Assembly (NCBI RefSeq): GCF_014839805.1
Contig: NC_051118.1
Location: 7,060,391 to 7,124,390 of the forward strand
Direction of reading: 5' to 3'
Origin: Manduca sexta
Taxonomy: Eukaryota > Arthropoda > Insecta > Lepidoptera > Sphingidae
DNA length: 64,000 nt
In this document: positions 11,393 through 27,176 of the stretch, one piece after another
Layout: each line of letters begins with the position of its first letter
Position numbering within the stretch: position 1 is the first letter of the stretch
The notes under the pieces: generated by a model
Database searches by the model: none
What the model was told of the DNA's origin: nothing
Seen by the model: the letters and a program-made list of their open reading frames with translations, nothing else
Made by a program: the position numbers and the translations under genes

Positions 11393-11735
11393 CTGAGCGG
11401 AATTTCGACCACGATACCTCAACGGAGATTAGCCACGCAAAATATTTTATAGTGCACAAGTGTGTGTGCAATACACGTGTACTCTCTATTTCTTCACTCT
11501 CATAGTCTGGTGACGGCAATCGGACATGATTGGAGAGAGATCAGGCGTAGGACCAACTACTTTACGTGCTTTTGCGAGGAACGGGTGTATCACACCGCCA
11601 ATTTCCTAACTCCGAGCTGCGACTGAGTATTTTTATAATGGAAAAACACAGTCGCAATTATTTTATGGCCCAACCCGGAATTCTGACCCAAGGCCTAAGC
11701 GCTTTAGTCGTACTCATACTATGTACAATTAAGAT
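11393..11735 (-). repeat. SINE-E, copy 1 (tRNA-derived)
   Basis: It shares most of its length with 39998-40336: the CACTCTCATAGTC, AGAGATCAGGCG, TTTACGTGCTT, CCAATTTCCTAACTCCGAGC and GGAAAAACACAGTCGCAAT blocks. Its minus-strand head is tRNA-like but degraded. Confidence 0.65.
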
Positions 11736-12439
11736 TAGTTTCCTTTAAATATTTTAAGGAACGTTTTGTAAGATATTTTGCACATGAAAATAGCGATCTG
11801 ATTTTATAGTCCCTTTTTATTTTGTATCTGCTATTACTCGACATTGGCAAAATCGATAAATAAACGATGGCAGCCATAATAAAAGAAAAAAGAAAAAGTA
11901 TCTTAAGCGAGCTTTTCATTAGCAAGAAAACTTGCAGAAGTCGAGTGCGACAAGCAATTTTATCGTGCAATTCTAAAAAGCTGCATAAATTTATTCATAA
12001 CTTTTACTTATAATTATTTACACTACCTATTTAAAATGCGACTAATATCTGAATAAATTAATTAATAATATACACATATAACTATTTATACCATTTAAAT
12101 TGAGATTAATAATTTAACAAACTCTAAATTCAATTATCAAACATTTAACTTTTACTCCATCGCAAGAAGCTGGCGCCGCTCGACGTTCGGATTTGCGGAT
12201 TATAAAAAAAACATTTCTCTGTCTGTCTGTACGCTCGTTTACACAATACTCATGATTGGCAAAGACAAGTTGTAGATAAACATGTTGGCGCCGATGTTAG
12301 AGTAAATTAGATTTTTTATAAGTCTGTATTTCGAACGTAAGTATTATAGAGTTCTATGATGATATAGAGCGAATACTGGAAAGATTTTACAAAAATTTTA
12401 CGCTCATGCGATGGTTACTCAATATACCATGAAATATTT
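11736..12439. other. No gene seen
   Basis: AT-rich. The 83-codon minus frame at 11719-11970 has no recognisable domain. Confidence 0.45.
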
Positions 12440-12640
12440 TTTATTTTTTTAGTTTTTATTTTATTTATTAGGGATCACCAACAGAATTTACAATATTACA
12501 TACAAATAACTAAAACAAAAAAAAAACATCTGGACTAATTGCAATTCTAATAACAGGCAACCACAACCTGCGCAAGGTTAGAAAAAAAAAATTAAACATA
12601 TAAAAATAAAAAAGAGAAATTGTTAATAATATAAATCTAT
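12440..12640 (-). repeat. Possible non-LTR retrotransposon 3' end
   Basis: The plus strand begins with TTTATTTTATTTATTAGGGA then CACCAACAGAATTTACAATATTAC. This looks like a retrotransposon 3' end inserted on the minus strand (an AATAAA-type tail read from the other strand). A similar TTTATTTATTTGGACACCCAAC segment occurs at 23358-23470. No coding part remains. Confidence 0.35.
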
Positions 12641-13194
12641 ATTCTATATACCTAATAACTAATATTAAAGTTTATTATTATCAGAATGCATATAATACTT
12701 CATCAATATTTGCCAAAATAGCTTGTTTTAATTCAAGGAATCATGGTAAATGTCTAAATTTTTTACTTTAATAGACAGCCGGTTATAGAGAAATGACAGA
12801 CGAGGGATGGGTGAGTGTCTTCCTACACAAATAGCAAAACACCTATGTAAAATACTTCATATTTTTTCCGTATCGTGATTTCACGTTTTTAATGCGCTTA
12901 TTTTCTGTAATAATGTTATTTTAGTTTGTCACACGGGCATTTTAAATAAGACAACGAATTACCAATTGGTAATAACTTTTGAAGCACTAATTCTTGATGT
13001 CCGGTCTTACTATATTTACTTTAAATATACATTTTTATAGTCAATTTGCTTGATAAGATACCGGAGCTCAAATTAATGTAGTACATTCTGTATCCTACGT
13101 TAACAATGCTTTGTTATTACTGTTCAAATAATTCATGTAAAGCCTGACTTTTTGGACGGACAACTGCTTGAATATTTCATGTGAATACTTTGAC

Positions 13195-13350
13195 TTTTTG
13201 GACGAACAACACACTCCGCCTTGTAACCATGAAAGCTGCACTCTTCGAAATGTCGGGGGAAAATTATCATATAAAAAAAATACGATAAATTTTGAATAAT
13301 AGTTTTATTTCAATGTCTAACATTCGCGTAAACATAAGAAATCTTTAAAA
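13195..13350 (+). repeat. Family D repeat
   Basis: It contains TGTAACCATGAAAGCTGCA, CTTCGAAATGTCGGG and the terminal block CAATGTCTAACATTCGCGTA then AACATAAGAAATC. That block appears reverse-complemented at the other end of the family (47752 and 36610). Confidence 0.65.
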
Positions 13351-14390
13351 CACATTTTAATATTTTCTTGACTGTTATATTGTTATCAATGCAATGTATG
13401 TATACATTTATTAACTTAACTTACTGTTCAAGATTAAGGTGAATGGACCCTAGATTCATACATTAATCTGGCAAAATGTAGAGTCAACAATTTAAGACTT
13501 TAGTTTTTTTTAATTATTATTATTATTTTTTTTTTTGTAAAGTGTACTATCTCAAAAATGCCGAACTTCTACTGTTTCCATATCTTTAAAAACATCTACA
13601 AATTTTATCTAAAAATGCAATCTGAAATCGCTGCCGGCATTATTCGGGCGACAATGTGCTGTTTGTTTGTTTAATCTAGGGCTTAAGGGATATGCGCACG
13701 CGCATGGAAAATCTTTTTAAATGAAGAGCCTGTTTTATCTTCCATCTTTTGTTGCAAAAGAATTGTCATCGGGATTTTTATAGAAAAGCAGCAATGTTAA
13801 ACTTTTTATAAAATAAATATTTTGCAAGATTTTGTTTAAAATTTGTACGCAACACCAGTATACCGACTAAAATATTAGGTTCACCAAAAAACTTTTTTAA
13901 ATAATTCATCTTATTAAATGAAATATATGCTTTCAATTTCTTATTAAATTACTCCACTCCACTTACTATCAGGTACATTAGGGTCATTTTGCCGTGTAAG
14001 TATAAAAACATCTTTATCGGCATTTATAAGATGTTACATCCTTATACATTTGGTAGAATGGCATACAGAGGATGTTTATCTTGGTCTTACTAGTGAAATG
14101 TTATGTTAGGCCAACATTTAGGCGTCAGGTTTGGCAAAGTAAATAACTTTCGTTTTTAAGTTGTACCAAACCTTTACGGCACGGCATTTAGATATTTGAA
14201 TCCCATGTTGCCATTTTAATGTTATGTTTCTTTTTTGTAATGAGCCGCATAAGTAGTTCAACCCATTTTTAATGTTGTTACTTTCTTGTATAGTCAGCCG
14301 TATAAGTAGCTGAACAAATTCAAAACTTTAACTAACTTATATTCGTTTTTTCTTTGTATTTAAATAAACTAACTTAACTGTCACTAAAGT
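13351..14390. other. No gene seen
   Basis: AT-rich spacer. No open frame, repeat partner or splice structure that I can support. Confidence 0.5.
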
Positions 14391-14394
14391 AAAA

Positions 14395-14760
14395 ATAAAT
14401 AAAATAAAATACTTTATTTATCACGTAGGCGAACAAAGTTGCACTTATGATACGTCAAAACAAAACCTAAGAATAATTATTATTATTATATCTAAACAAC
14501 TATTAAAATCACTTATATAACTATGGAGATTTTAAATTAGGGATAAAGTTTATACAAAAGAGTAGGTACAAACCGAAGTAACCAGCTCGGGCTGGCAAGT
14601 AGGGGGAAATAGAAGGGTAACGCGTCGCGATCCTCACCGGTGAGGACATGAGCCCTAGCCTAGCTAACCTACCAGCCTTTCACTAGCTACCTAAGTGATG
14701 ACTACCCGAAGAAGAAAGGCAGAAAGAAACTCCGGGCTTTCTTTTTTGTCATCAAAGTGA
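14395..14760 (-). repeat. Possible non-LTR retrotransposon 3' remnant
   Basis: The plus strand starts AAATAAAATACTTTATTTATCACG, consistent with the A-rich 3' end of a minus-strand retroelement, and continues into GC-richer sequence (CCAGCTCGGGCTGGCAAGTA, a perfect palindrome TCCTCACCGGTGAGGA at 14631-14646). I see no reverse transcriptase motif, so this is a guess from composition. Confidence 0.3.
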
Positions 14761-15334
14761 GACGTTTGCTTTTCGAGTCAGCGTTCTCATATCAATCTAC
14801 TATCTCATTTTTGTCGAGATGTAACACCTACATTGTATTTAACTACTATTTGCATGTAAAGTCGCGTTGACGCGATCCGGGTTTGCTCGGTTCGGGCGGG
14901 CTCGGGTCGTGACAATGTGGCTAAAATCTTATAACTTAATACTAGAACTTAAAACTTAAACTTAGCATGTTCACTTCTTTTTAGATACTATGTTACTATA
15001 AGTGAAGACCTTTAATTGGGTGACTGTTTTACAATATAGCTTCTAAGTTGTGTCATTGTGAAACCTGTAGGACTTCCGTTTAAATATAAATAAATAAAAG
15101 TTTGTCTTTACTTTACGCGAAGAAAAGAATGTTTCAACTTAACGTGTATAGGCGATTTGAAATTTTCATTTTGTTTTTGTTATGTTGATTTTGTCCGGGT
15201 TTAACACTAAGGTAAATATTGTTTGTGTTATGTTAGAAAAAAACTGTATTTCGACCCCATAATGGAGTTAATACTAAACAGCTTTAGTACAATTTAGTTG
15301 TAAGTGAATTATTTTGAATTTTGTATTCTATCAG
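14761..15334. other. No gene seen
   Basis: Spacer with a short GC-rich patch at 14870-14915 (CGCGATCCGGGTTTGCTCGG). No coding support. Confidence 0.45.
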
Positions 15335-15620
15335 TGGCGAAGGATCCATGTAACGGATTCCTGCCGGCTTCCTTTCAGCCCTGAATTTGTAAATAGGCCG
15401 TATAGGCCGCGGCCTATGGCCGGCAGCCTCTTAGGGCAGATTTTAGAGGACGCTCACTCGATTTAATTAATCATTCCTTTAACTTTAGTGCCTTCCATAA
15501 TACAAAAAAAAATGGAAAATTATGAATTAGTTCATTATAAACTTAACTACATGGGGCAGCAGAAATAGAATGGCCTATACTCATAAAATATATAAATCCG
15601 GCACAGCTTCCCTTTATGTA
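15335..15620. repeat. GC-rich dispersed-repeat-like block with perfect palindrome
   Basis: The segment GTGGCGAAGGATCCATGTAA...TAGGCCGTATAGGCCGCGGC...is unlike its AT-rich flanks. ATAGGCCGCGGCCTAT at 15402-15417 is a perfect 16-base palindrome. A Helitron sits just past its right edge. Confidence 0.35.
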
Positions 15621-15623
15621 GAA

Positions 15624-15923
15624 CTAGCGACCCGCCCCGGCTTCGCACGGGTGCAATGCTGATACTAAATACACTACAGAAAAACTGTGAACGTTGTATA
15701 TAACAACATAGCGGCCCGCTCTGGCGTCGCACGGGTATAACATAACAAAATAACAGTATTTCTCCACTATTTAATGGATGTTATTATACATATAAACCTT
15801 CCTCTTGAATCACTCTATCTATTAAAAAAAACGCATCAAAATCCGTTGCGTAGTTTTAAAGATTTAAGCATACAAAGGGACATAGGGACATAGAAAGCGT
15901 CTTTGCTTTATACTATGTAGTGA
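15624..15923 (-). mobile_element. Non-autonomous Helitron with doubled 3' terminus
   Basis: On the minus strand it starts TCACTACATAGTATAAA and ends with a GC-rich hairpin segment followed by GTCGCTAG, placed exactly between host A and T (15623 A, 15924 T). These are Helitron end rules (5' TC, 3' CTRR, A^T target). The sequence matches 17887-18080. It differs by an extra internal copy of the 3' terminal segment (AGCGGCCCGCTCTGGCGTCG, 15709-15728), so the element carries two termini in tandem. Confidence 0.8.
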
Positions 15924-17384
15924 TTACTGTAGAATCTAATTATCATTAGGACGATTTGCAGACCGCATTTATGTATATTACTAGCCTTGTTATTTCGGGT
16001 TCACTTTCGGAAAATTTTACCTTTTGCCACTGGATCTATACCGTATTTTAATTATTAAATATTTTTGGTCTTGAGACCTTTGTAACCATGGATTCTAAAA
16101 TACCATTAGTAATACAATAGAATTCATAAGCTGCAAGCGTAGTCTATTAATAAATAAGATCTCTACATAAATATGTTGGAGATGCCTATTCCCGTCTTTG
16201 GCCTAGAAATCTTTTGAAGTGGCCTATGTACTCTACTCCATATTAAGCTGACAAAATAATTACGATCGACAATCGCGGTTTTGAAATCCTTAACATTTAC
16301 TCAGTTGATATTTCAAGCCTTTAACGAAATATTCAGACTCTACATTTTTTTTTCAATTGTTTCACATAAATATAATCTATAATAGCCATAAACATTGTGA
16401 TATTTATATTACCTACCTCTACATTTGTTTTTTTAGTACCTATTCAATGCCATTAAAAAAATGTGTAGCATGTTACGTATCTCTTCATTTTATTAGTATA
16501 GTTTTATGAAATTACAACTTGAAATAAAGCCATATTAACATGTAAATTATGACTACGTAACAACTAAATAAGACATAAGTTGGCATATAGTAATAACATT
16601 ACCGGAATTGACACCTATACAAACAAAATCCATAAACACAAAACATCTACCATAACGAATATAGAGCCAACGTCCGCGTTCGAAATCCAAATTCAAATGG
16701 ATTCTACGTAGGCGTAGCTCTACCACAGGCGTTATCTGTTCCCACCAATAAGAAGCCGCGGATTACCCTCCAAGGATAACGATTGGTTGTGATTGGCTGA
16801 TGGATTGACACCTGACGATGTCCTGATGATCCTTGATGTTGTCTCTTTCTGTCGTACATGGGTTTTGTTGCTGTCCTTGTCCATCACGTTGGTGTACGGC
16901 ACGTGATCGATTAACGTGGTATTAGGTACGTTGAGGTATTAAGGTATAAATTAATTTCATCTGTTTCAATTGTTTTGTTTTTCGTTGCGATTTACGAATG
17001 ATGTAGAGATGAAACTGTTTTGGATTCAAATATAGTTTTTTTCTGAATTATAAGCATAAAATATAAATGACGCTAAACAAGGGCAGATCTTACAAATTAT
17101 TCATTGAGAATATTAGTATATCTTAAGTACTATTTTAAAATGTCTAAAACAGCGTTTCTGGTCTACGTGAACGAGATAAGTTTGCCGGCAAAAAAAAACG
17201 CCCTTATAGAAAAACTTTAAGAAAAAAAACGTGCACTACACATCTTACTTGTAAAAGCAACTATTGTTGCTTTTTATGTCGAATCGTTTGCGGTTCGGTA
17301 TATTTTCCAGTAAGATAGTTTTTTTTTTTCTGTATGTTTGTTTCTTTCACGGCTAAGTACTAAACTGATTTTGATAAAATTTAG
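15924..17384. other. No gene seen
   Basis: AT-rich spacer with poly-pyrimidine runs. The hairpin AAAAGCAAC-TATT-GTTGCTTTT at 17253-17274 is followed by a T run. It resembles a bacterial terminator but has no such meaning in this genome. Confidence 0.45.
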
Positions 17385-17700
17385 TATCGTGGAAGCTTTA
17401 TTGTTGGTAGGTCCCCCATATCTGTGAGTCCGCCTGCGTAGGCACCACCACATTGTCTATTTCTACCGCCTAGCAGCAGTGCATACTCACTGTTGTATTC
17501 CGGTTTGAAGGACATTGTACCCAGTGTAAATACTGGATGAATAAGACTTAACATCTCATGTCTCAGGATGGTGAATCCATTAGAATACCAAACAATACTT
17601 TGTAATTCAAGGTGTTGGTGTTTCTCCTGTTTATGGGCGGTCGTATCGCTTACCATCTGGCGAACGGCAAACTCGTCTCGTAATTCAAAGCATTAAAAAG
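17385..17700 (+). repeat. Family F repeat (LINE 3'-end-like)
   Basis: It aligns with 6225-6550 and 24836-25130 over nearly its full length, ending GAACGGCAAACTCGTCTCGT then AATTCAAAGCATTAAAAAG. The A-rich end suggests retroposition on the plus strand. Confidence 0.7.
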
Positions 17701-17886
17701 CGTCAACTAAGAAAGGAAATAAACAGTTCTCGTGGAGGGACATTCAGATCCAGTCCTCGAACCGGCATGATGTAATATTAAAGAAAGTCCAATAATTGGT
17801 GAGCCCTGTAAAAAAAAATACCATTTTGGAGCAATGAAATTAATTAATGTATAAACGAACTTTTGTTTTAATGTATTATAGAAATA

Positions 17887-18080
17887 CTAGCGACCCGCCC
17901 CGGCTTCGCACGGGTGCAATATTTCTCCACTATTTAATGCATGTTATTATACATATAAACCTTCCTCTTGAATCACTCTATCTATTAAAAAAAAACCGCA
18001 TCAAAATCCGTTGCGTAGTTTTAAAGATTTAAGCATACAAAGGGACAGAGAAAGCGACCTTGTTTTATACTATGTAGTGA
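17887..18080 (-). mobile_element. Non-autonomous Helitron
   Basis: It has the same ends as 15624-15923: the minus-strand 5' end is TCACTACATAGTATAAAACA and the 3' end is GGGGCGGGTCGCTAG, inserted between A (17886) and T (18081). The length is 194 bp. The sequence is a widespread lepidopteran short Helitron type. Nothing is encoded. Confidence 0.82.
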
Positions 18081-19400
18081 TTATTGATAATATTTAGGTA
18101 AAGTAGGTAAAATTATCGATGTTTGCTTTTGGCTTCAAGGAATGGCTTCTGGGTGGGTGGTGGTGCCATACAGGTATAAGTGGGCGCGTTAAATGTCTAG
18201 AAATTATAATGCTAACCAAAGGCGTTGCCGGGGTTAAGAGATTCCCCAACTCCCCCGCCTTCCTACTGAAATAATTTGGTTTATTCAATAATTGATTACT
18301 TTTAGAATTTTTAAGACACAAACTTTTGTTATTTTTTTCCAATATTAATGTTATTCGATGCATATTTTAATCGAATAATTTTTGAATCCTCCTGCCTGAC
18401 TCTGATACTAAAACCACTACGCTGTGTTGCACCAAACAATCCATAACATCCACACAATCATCTCTCAATGACTCTATTTTTGACAAATTTAATGTTGTTC
18501 GGTTTAATAAAAAAAAAAAAAAAACTTGTGTAATAAGGCAATAGGCTGCATGCTTAAGCACTTGTTTCTGAAGTAATTAGCGAACAAAATAGTTTGAATT
18601 AGATTCGATATGTCGATCTATACCTGTGAATCCGACCGTCGTTTTTGTAAAGGGATTTTCAGTGTTATAATTATTTTTCCCAAGGATTGAAACTGGAAGT
18701 GATCTTGCAGGCAATATACTATAACGTTTATAAGCTGGGTTCAATGCCAGACGCATTCCTACCAGTCTACCGACTATCCGTTTGATCTAGTTAATGTTGT
18801 TAAGTGGTTGCAAAAGTTTATGGAATAAGCTCTATTATGTTTGGGAAACCTGGAAATACACTTACTCGATATAATTTCTATGTTTAATTTAGATTCTATA
18901 ATTGATCCCATGAAATTGTGACAATCTGGTGATTAGTCACTGCGACTCGAGTTTAACGGATAAGGTGAAATAATCTTTAAGTAAATTTGTAGTCACTACG
19001 CCATTCGTTTTTTTTACAAATTTATGTTTCGCTATCTTTTTCTAACAAATGTAAAAAAAAACTACGATGAATAGAGTAACCTCCTCCTTTTCCGAATCGG
19101 TTCAAATTGTTTTTATTGATCAATGATAGCCAATGCCATCTATTGATACATTATGACAGTTTGTTTATATAGCGCCATCTAGTATGTGTAACATACATAA
19201 TTACTTATCGAGTATAAGTTGCTCTTGCTGATATATAGATGCCGCTATTACTAAATATATTATAACTTCAATTAAATTCTTATTTCTTTATCTTTATTAT
19301 AAAAATTGTTTCAAATTTTACGTTCAATATTTTTTTTTATTAAATATTAAAACATAATTATAGTATTTAATAATTATATTTTACTGATAGCAACCCATAA
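18081..19400. other. No gene seen; spacer upstream of the SERP1 gene
   Basis: AT-rich. It contains a 16-base A run at 18509-18524 and a CTCF-core-like AGATGGCGCT on the minus strand at 19171-19180. No coding frame is supported. Confidence 0.5.
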
Positions 19401-19640
19401 ACTGACGCGTGTCGCACCTCTGCGCAATACGAACGAGTACAAATGACGCGTTTGACACTTCTGTCACTTCACTTTTTACATACGTGTCAATAAAACTTGC
19501 GCGTTCCGCTATCGCGGCCTTTATTTTTAAGAATTAATTGTGAGTATACCCTATTTTTTATTTTATTTTACGTAAAAGTAAAGGAGAAAGTAATTGGTTA
19601 AAAATTATTTTGGTAAAACTGCGTGTAATAGGTAAGTATT
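19401..19640 (+). promoter_or_regulatory. Candidate promoter and 5'-UTR exon of the SERP1 gene
   Basis: The coding exon at 21202 is preceded by a strong acceptor (TTTATTTACAG, ending 21177), so a non-coding first exon must lie upstream. Two good donors are present: ATT|GTGAGT at 19540 and ATAG|GTAAGT at 19632. The segment is CpG-richer than its surroundings. It has two TGACGCGT motifs (19403 and 19444) resembling the TGACGTG core bound by XBP1/ATF6. Family knowledge says RAMP4 is induced by ER stress. Use of these sites here is inference. Confidence 0.4.
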
Positions 19641-20859
19641 ACTTCAATATTCAACTCTCGTGTTTTATCCCATTTCTAGCTGTAATGTAACATAATTTGT
19701 AATCAAACGGTTGATTTAGCGTCTTAATTCACCATTGAAGTGTAAAATAAGTAATAAATTGCCTTAATTTTACGCTAAATGGCCCATACATAAACATGTA
19801 AAAGTTACAAGTTGTATGGAACTTTCTACATCGTTAGCAGCTGTGACATTACTTTTTGTTTTTATTTCACGGTACAGTAATTTTAAATACTTATTACGGA
19901 AATCAAAGTGAAATCCCGCGTCCTTGAGTTAAATGAACGTATTTTCTATAATTACGCCATTATCTAATGATTATCTATAACGGCGTGCAATTATCGTGAT
20001 TTTTTTAGAACGCAGTAATAAATTATTTATTGGTTTTAATTAATAGATAGTAAATAAACTGATAATTGTTCCATATGTTTGAGAATTTTTCCAACTTTTC
20101 ACAATAGTTTACAATTATAACAATAACAAAAGACCTCGCTATAAGTCAGTATGTTTTGTTTGTAAATGTGATGAGTTGGCACACTTCATTCATGATTGTT
20201 TAAGAAAATTTACAAATGCTGATTTGGCACTTGTTGCTTCATATAAATAACTGCTAAGTGACAAATTTCAAACTAAATTTGGATAGTGTTAATAAAATGC
20301 AGTGTTTTTATATTGGTTTTTATATGTTTCAAGTAATATACTACTAAAATTTGTGTAATCTTCATGAAATTCACTATATTGTTTGTAATTTGTCGCATAT
20401 AATAACTTTATTTTTAAACAATGGCTGAATATTTGAAGTGTTCAAAGGTCCTCCACCTAGAACTCAAAACAAAATCTTTGAACCCTATAAGGTCAAAGTC
20501 TGAATCCAATCTGAAGCTTCATATCTTACTCAAGAACTGTTAAATATGTGGTTCTAATACTATGCAAATAACTTGAATTTTTTGGCATGTTCATCCTCAT
20601 TGATCAGGTTTTGGAACAGGTTTTTGATATCACATTTTTATCATGCTTCATATTATGTTTGTTTTTGTACGTTTTTCTGCAAACTTTATCCGTAAAAGTA
20701 CTTAAATACAAGAATGTTTTATGCTTTTTATATAGAAAAGTAAAGCCACTTATGTAATATATAATGGCTATGTGATACTGGCATAAGGTGCGATTCTCAC
20801 CAGTTGTCTTAAACTAGTTAGAACGGGACATACATAAGTGTCATATTCATATCAAGCAT

Positions 20860-21060
20860 AATAGAACTAGTAGCTTTTGCTTGCGTCTCCATCTGTATGG
20901 AAAAGTTTTCTATGGTAAAAATCCTACTTTATATTTTCCTGGGATAAAAGGACCCTATAGAACTTAGGAGTACTGTAGCTTCCAATTAGTGAAAAATAAC
21001 TCAAAATAGGTGTAGTAGTTCTTGAGATTAGTATGTTGAAACTCTTGAGCTTATATAAGT
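20860..21060 (-). repeat. Helitron- or RTE-like short repeat fragment
   Basis: The plus strand has AACTAGTAGCTTTTGCTTGC, then a GATAAAAGGACCCTATAG...GTAGCTTCCAATTAG segment, matching 45403-45600 (AGCCTTTGCCTGCGACTCCG, GATAAAAAGTAGCCTATAG, GTAGCTTCCTATTAG). It lies in the first intron of the SERP1 gene. Confidence 0.5.
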
Positions 21061-21201
21061 ATACATTCTATTACATGAAACAATTTCATAATGAAAACAA
21101 AACAATGAGGTGTTGTTGTTTATATCAAGTATGTTAATGGTATTTTCCTTATTAAATTATAATGTGTTTATTTACAGGACAAATATATATAATCAAGTAA
21201 A

Positions 21202-23736
<2,535 letters not shown>

Positions 23737-24300
23737 GACCCTCTGTGATTCCCGACTGATAATTTAGTACCTACCCACAGTGCAATCGTTGTGGCTTGAT
23801 TTGTTTCTCTTTCACACGTACAGCGTTAGAGCGGGACGGATATATGCTAAAAAATCTAACCAACACGCCCGCATCTGTGTTTAGAAAATGTATATTTTGT
23901 AGATACCGGTTTTAAGAACGTTCAAGCCACAAAATCCATAGGGAAATTAAGAAAAATGTAACTAGGAATTTACCATAGACAGTGGGAATTCTTAATACAA
24001 CGCGACCCTGACGTTTTTGTGTTCAGTATAAGGTATAATCTCATCGTGTTGAATATTCTTGTATATTGTAAAAATTAATGAAAAATATATAAATATATTA
24101 TAAGCATTTAGCCGATGTAATTTGAATGTATCCATTTCCACCATTGAGTTGACGCACAAACTGTTGGGAGTTCGATTTTCGAGATTTTATTTGTAATTGT
24201 AATGATTTTGTTGTGAAATCATTTATGTTAGCGTCACTAAAATTATCGGTATATTTTAATTTTAAATGTAATTTATTTGATTAAATACAATATATTTGTC
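23737..24300 (+). other. Likely 3' UTR of the SERP1 gene
   Basis: No coding frame follows the stop. ATTAAA at 24280-24285 (in GATTAAATACAATAT) is a plausible polyadenylation signal with a T-rich stretch nearby, which would give a 3' UTR of about 550-580 bases. This is an inference from signals only. Confidence 0.4.
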
Positions 24301-24835
24301 ATATGAAATTGATTTATTTATTTGACCCTTTTCCCCTCCTGGTAATAAATAATGGTTCGAAGGACCAAAAATGTATATCTTTTGATTGTCAAACACCTAT
24401 ATTTTTCAATATCTTAATTGAGTTGTTATGATAATCAGGGAGTATATAAAAAAAGAAAAGCTAATACCCAAGCTAACGTATCCTTAGTAATGCACTTTAC
24501 ATTATTAAACTTTCTGTTAATACTGTAAATATTGATATGCTGTGACGACTATTTCAAAGTGCAAAACTAGTTCTCACGTTATCAAAAAAATTAGAATTTA
24601 ATATCCAATGTTCCTGCTACGAGTTTTCTCCCTACAATCGCATTAACTGGCTTTACGGAATACACTGCCATCTAGTGGTGTAAATAACTTGATGTTTTTT
24701 CCCTAAAACTAAACATTGATAAGTCAATTCTTACACCAATATATCTCGCAAGAACTTATAGATTCGTTTAAGTTGACGCCAATATTTCAATTATTCTATA
24801 CTCATGCCTCTCACTTCAAATCCTAAAAGCTTTAT

Positions 24836-25130
24836 TGGTGCTAGGTCTCATATGTTAAAGTCCGCCTGGGTAGGTACTACCGCAATGTCTATTTCTGCCG
24901 CCAAGTAATGTGTATCTCTGTTATCTTCCGGTTTGAAGAACATTGTACCAGTGCAACTGGACATAATAAGACTTAACATCTCATGTCTCAGGCTGATAAG
25001 CACAGTGGAATACCAAACAATACTTTGTAATTAAGATTTTGGATGATGGTTGTTTTGTTTATGGGCGGTCAAATCGCTTACCATCAGAGTAACGGCAAGC
25101 TCGTCTCGTCATTCAAAGCAATAAAAAAAT
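24836..25130 (+). repeat. Family F repeat (LINE 3'-end-like)
   Basis: This is the third long copy, matching 6225 and 17385 and ending GTAACGGCAAGCTCGTCTCG then TCATTCAAAGCAATAAAAAAA. The A-rich end indicates plus orientation. Confidence 0.7.
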
Positions 25131-27176
25131 CATAAAAATGAATAATTTACATAGCAAAAATCACTTGCAGGAGTCGACTGCAAATTTTCTTCCTCACCCA
25201 AGCCTCGCGTAAATAATGCAATTGAAGCTCAATTATACAGCAAACTTGTATAATGGTTTGGGTCTTAAACAATAAGTAACTACGAAATAAAAGTCATATT
25301 TAATAATTTCGTATATTTCGATCAATTATTACACATTTTTCGATACTTCAGACTTAGAATCGAATTTCGTTTATACATTATATCTATATGGTACAAATAT
25401 ACATAGTGTCATGTGATATGTGTTGCACTCTTACACTAAGTACGTTTATGAGCACCTACTTTAGCACCAATTGTTCGTTCTAATCGTCCATACATTGGAT
25501 CTGGCATGGCGTATACGAAGGCAGTGTAATTTTATAAGTATTTAATCATTTAATTTTTCTACACAATTATGTACGGCTATGATTGAAGAAGTCTGTTCAA
25601 TACCTATTTCTTAAGTTTTATGTATGGTTTAATTTATATTATATTGTCTTTAGGCAGCAGAAATTAGTCTTATAATATAAAATATTTGAAACATGGTGAG
25701 GTTTATTGATTTAAGTTTCTGGCACAAAATTGTTGAATGTACTTTGAACTGCACCTCGTGTAAAGTAATAGTAGTTCGTAGTCCAATAAATACCTAACCA
25801 AGTCATAATGTTAAGAAATAATAAGCTCGTAATATTGAAACTGAAAAATCAATTTGTTATGCTTTAAAACAATAAAGCATTTTACTTTTATTATTACACT
25901 GCCATCTATTAACAAAACCACGAAACTATACCAATGACTGGATGTTTGAGGTGCTGAATTAATTTTTAAGTTTATACATAGCAGTACACTTTGTGCACAC
26001 AATAGGTACAATAAATTGAGATAAAATACTGATAAGAATATGTCCTTATTTCTATTTTGAAATAATATGTGAGGAAATGTACCTATGTTTTATTTTTCCT
26101 GTGACCAATTTAAAAAGCGGAGAAGTCTTGTCTATTAGTTTTTTTTTTTTTTTTTTGTAAACGATTATTACTCTTTCCTCAACTATTGTATCAGGTAATC
26201 GAAATTACATAATATATTAATATTTTTTTATGTTTGCCTTTACCATGATTTTTTTAATCAGTATTCTGACTTGTCCGCTTTTTGTATCAGCTCTTCACAT
26301 AAAATATTATAAGTAAAATAGAAGGTGGTTGTATTATAATTAAAACTAGAATTTATTATTCCCTATGACTGATTTGATTCGATTTGTCATGATATTTAAC
26401 AGCTCAGTTCCTTATCACCTACAGAAAAAGGTTCCATATTGCGTGATATACCAATCTATATATAAAAAACATTCCTATCAAAACCCAAGGCATTATTTGA
26501 AAAAAAAAAAAAATGTATATCGTCGCTACAAGCGGATTGTTTTGTGAAACGCAATAATTTTTATGAAACGCAATATTTTTTTTTGACGTTTGTAATATTT
26601 GAGTTATAATATCACTAGATTCCTATAGCACTAATACACAAATGTTTATCTGTAGGTCAATACTCATACTTATCAGTCATTCCCTGGTTACTGAGAAGTT
26701 ATTTACATAACTAAAGCTAAAATAAATCGTTTTTAAACGAAGAAAAATTCGATATAAAATACAAATACCTCAAGCAGATTCTGTAGGCTATATTTTTATT
26801 GGTACCTCAAAAATATGACTACAAACGCTATTTGCTACGTGACCGTGTTATACTAATTCGTGTTAATTAGACGAGCTGAAATTATCTTAATTATTTGCTT
26901 GGTCTATCACTTCCCATTAATGTCTATAAGGACTTTAACATTTTATGGCAATGTTGGTAATCTAACGTATCCGTTCTCGTTGTCTATCTAGATTTTCAAT
27001 CTTTCAATTCATAACCTTCTTTATAATGTTTCCGATTGATAAAGACTCAATTTTCTACTTCACTACGTACTCTTAATATTACTGGACCAGCCATGTTTAT
27101 TATTGGTAAGTAAGCACTTACTGACCGTCAAAGATTATTTCAGCTCGTGTCTATCCAATTTATAAAACTAACTTAC
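25131..27176. other. No gene seen; downstream flank or intron of the CABIT gene
   Basis: AT-rich, with a T run near 26139-26157 and short unsupported frames. If the donor at 27176 is used, the CABIT gene's last exon should lie here or beyond on the minus strand, but I could not identify it. Confidence 0.4.

Noticed and set aside
17253..17279. Terminator-like hairpin followed by a T run
   Set aside because: Rho-independent terminators do not apply to a nuclear insect genome, and no gene ends there.
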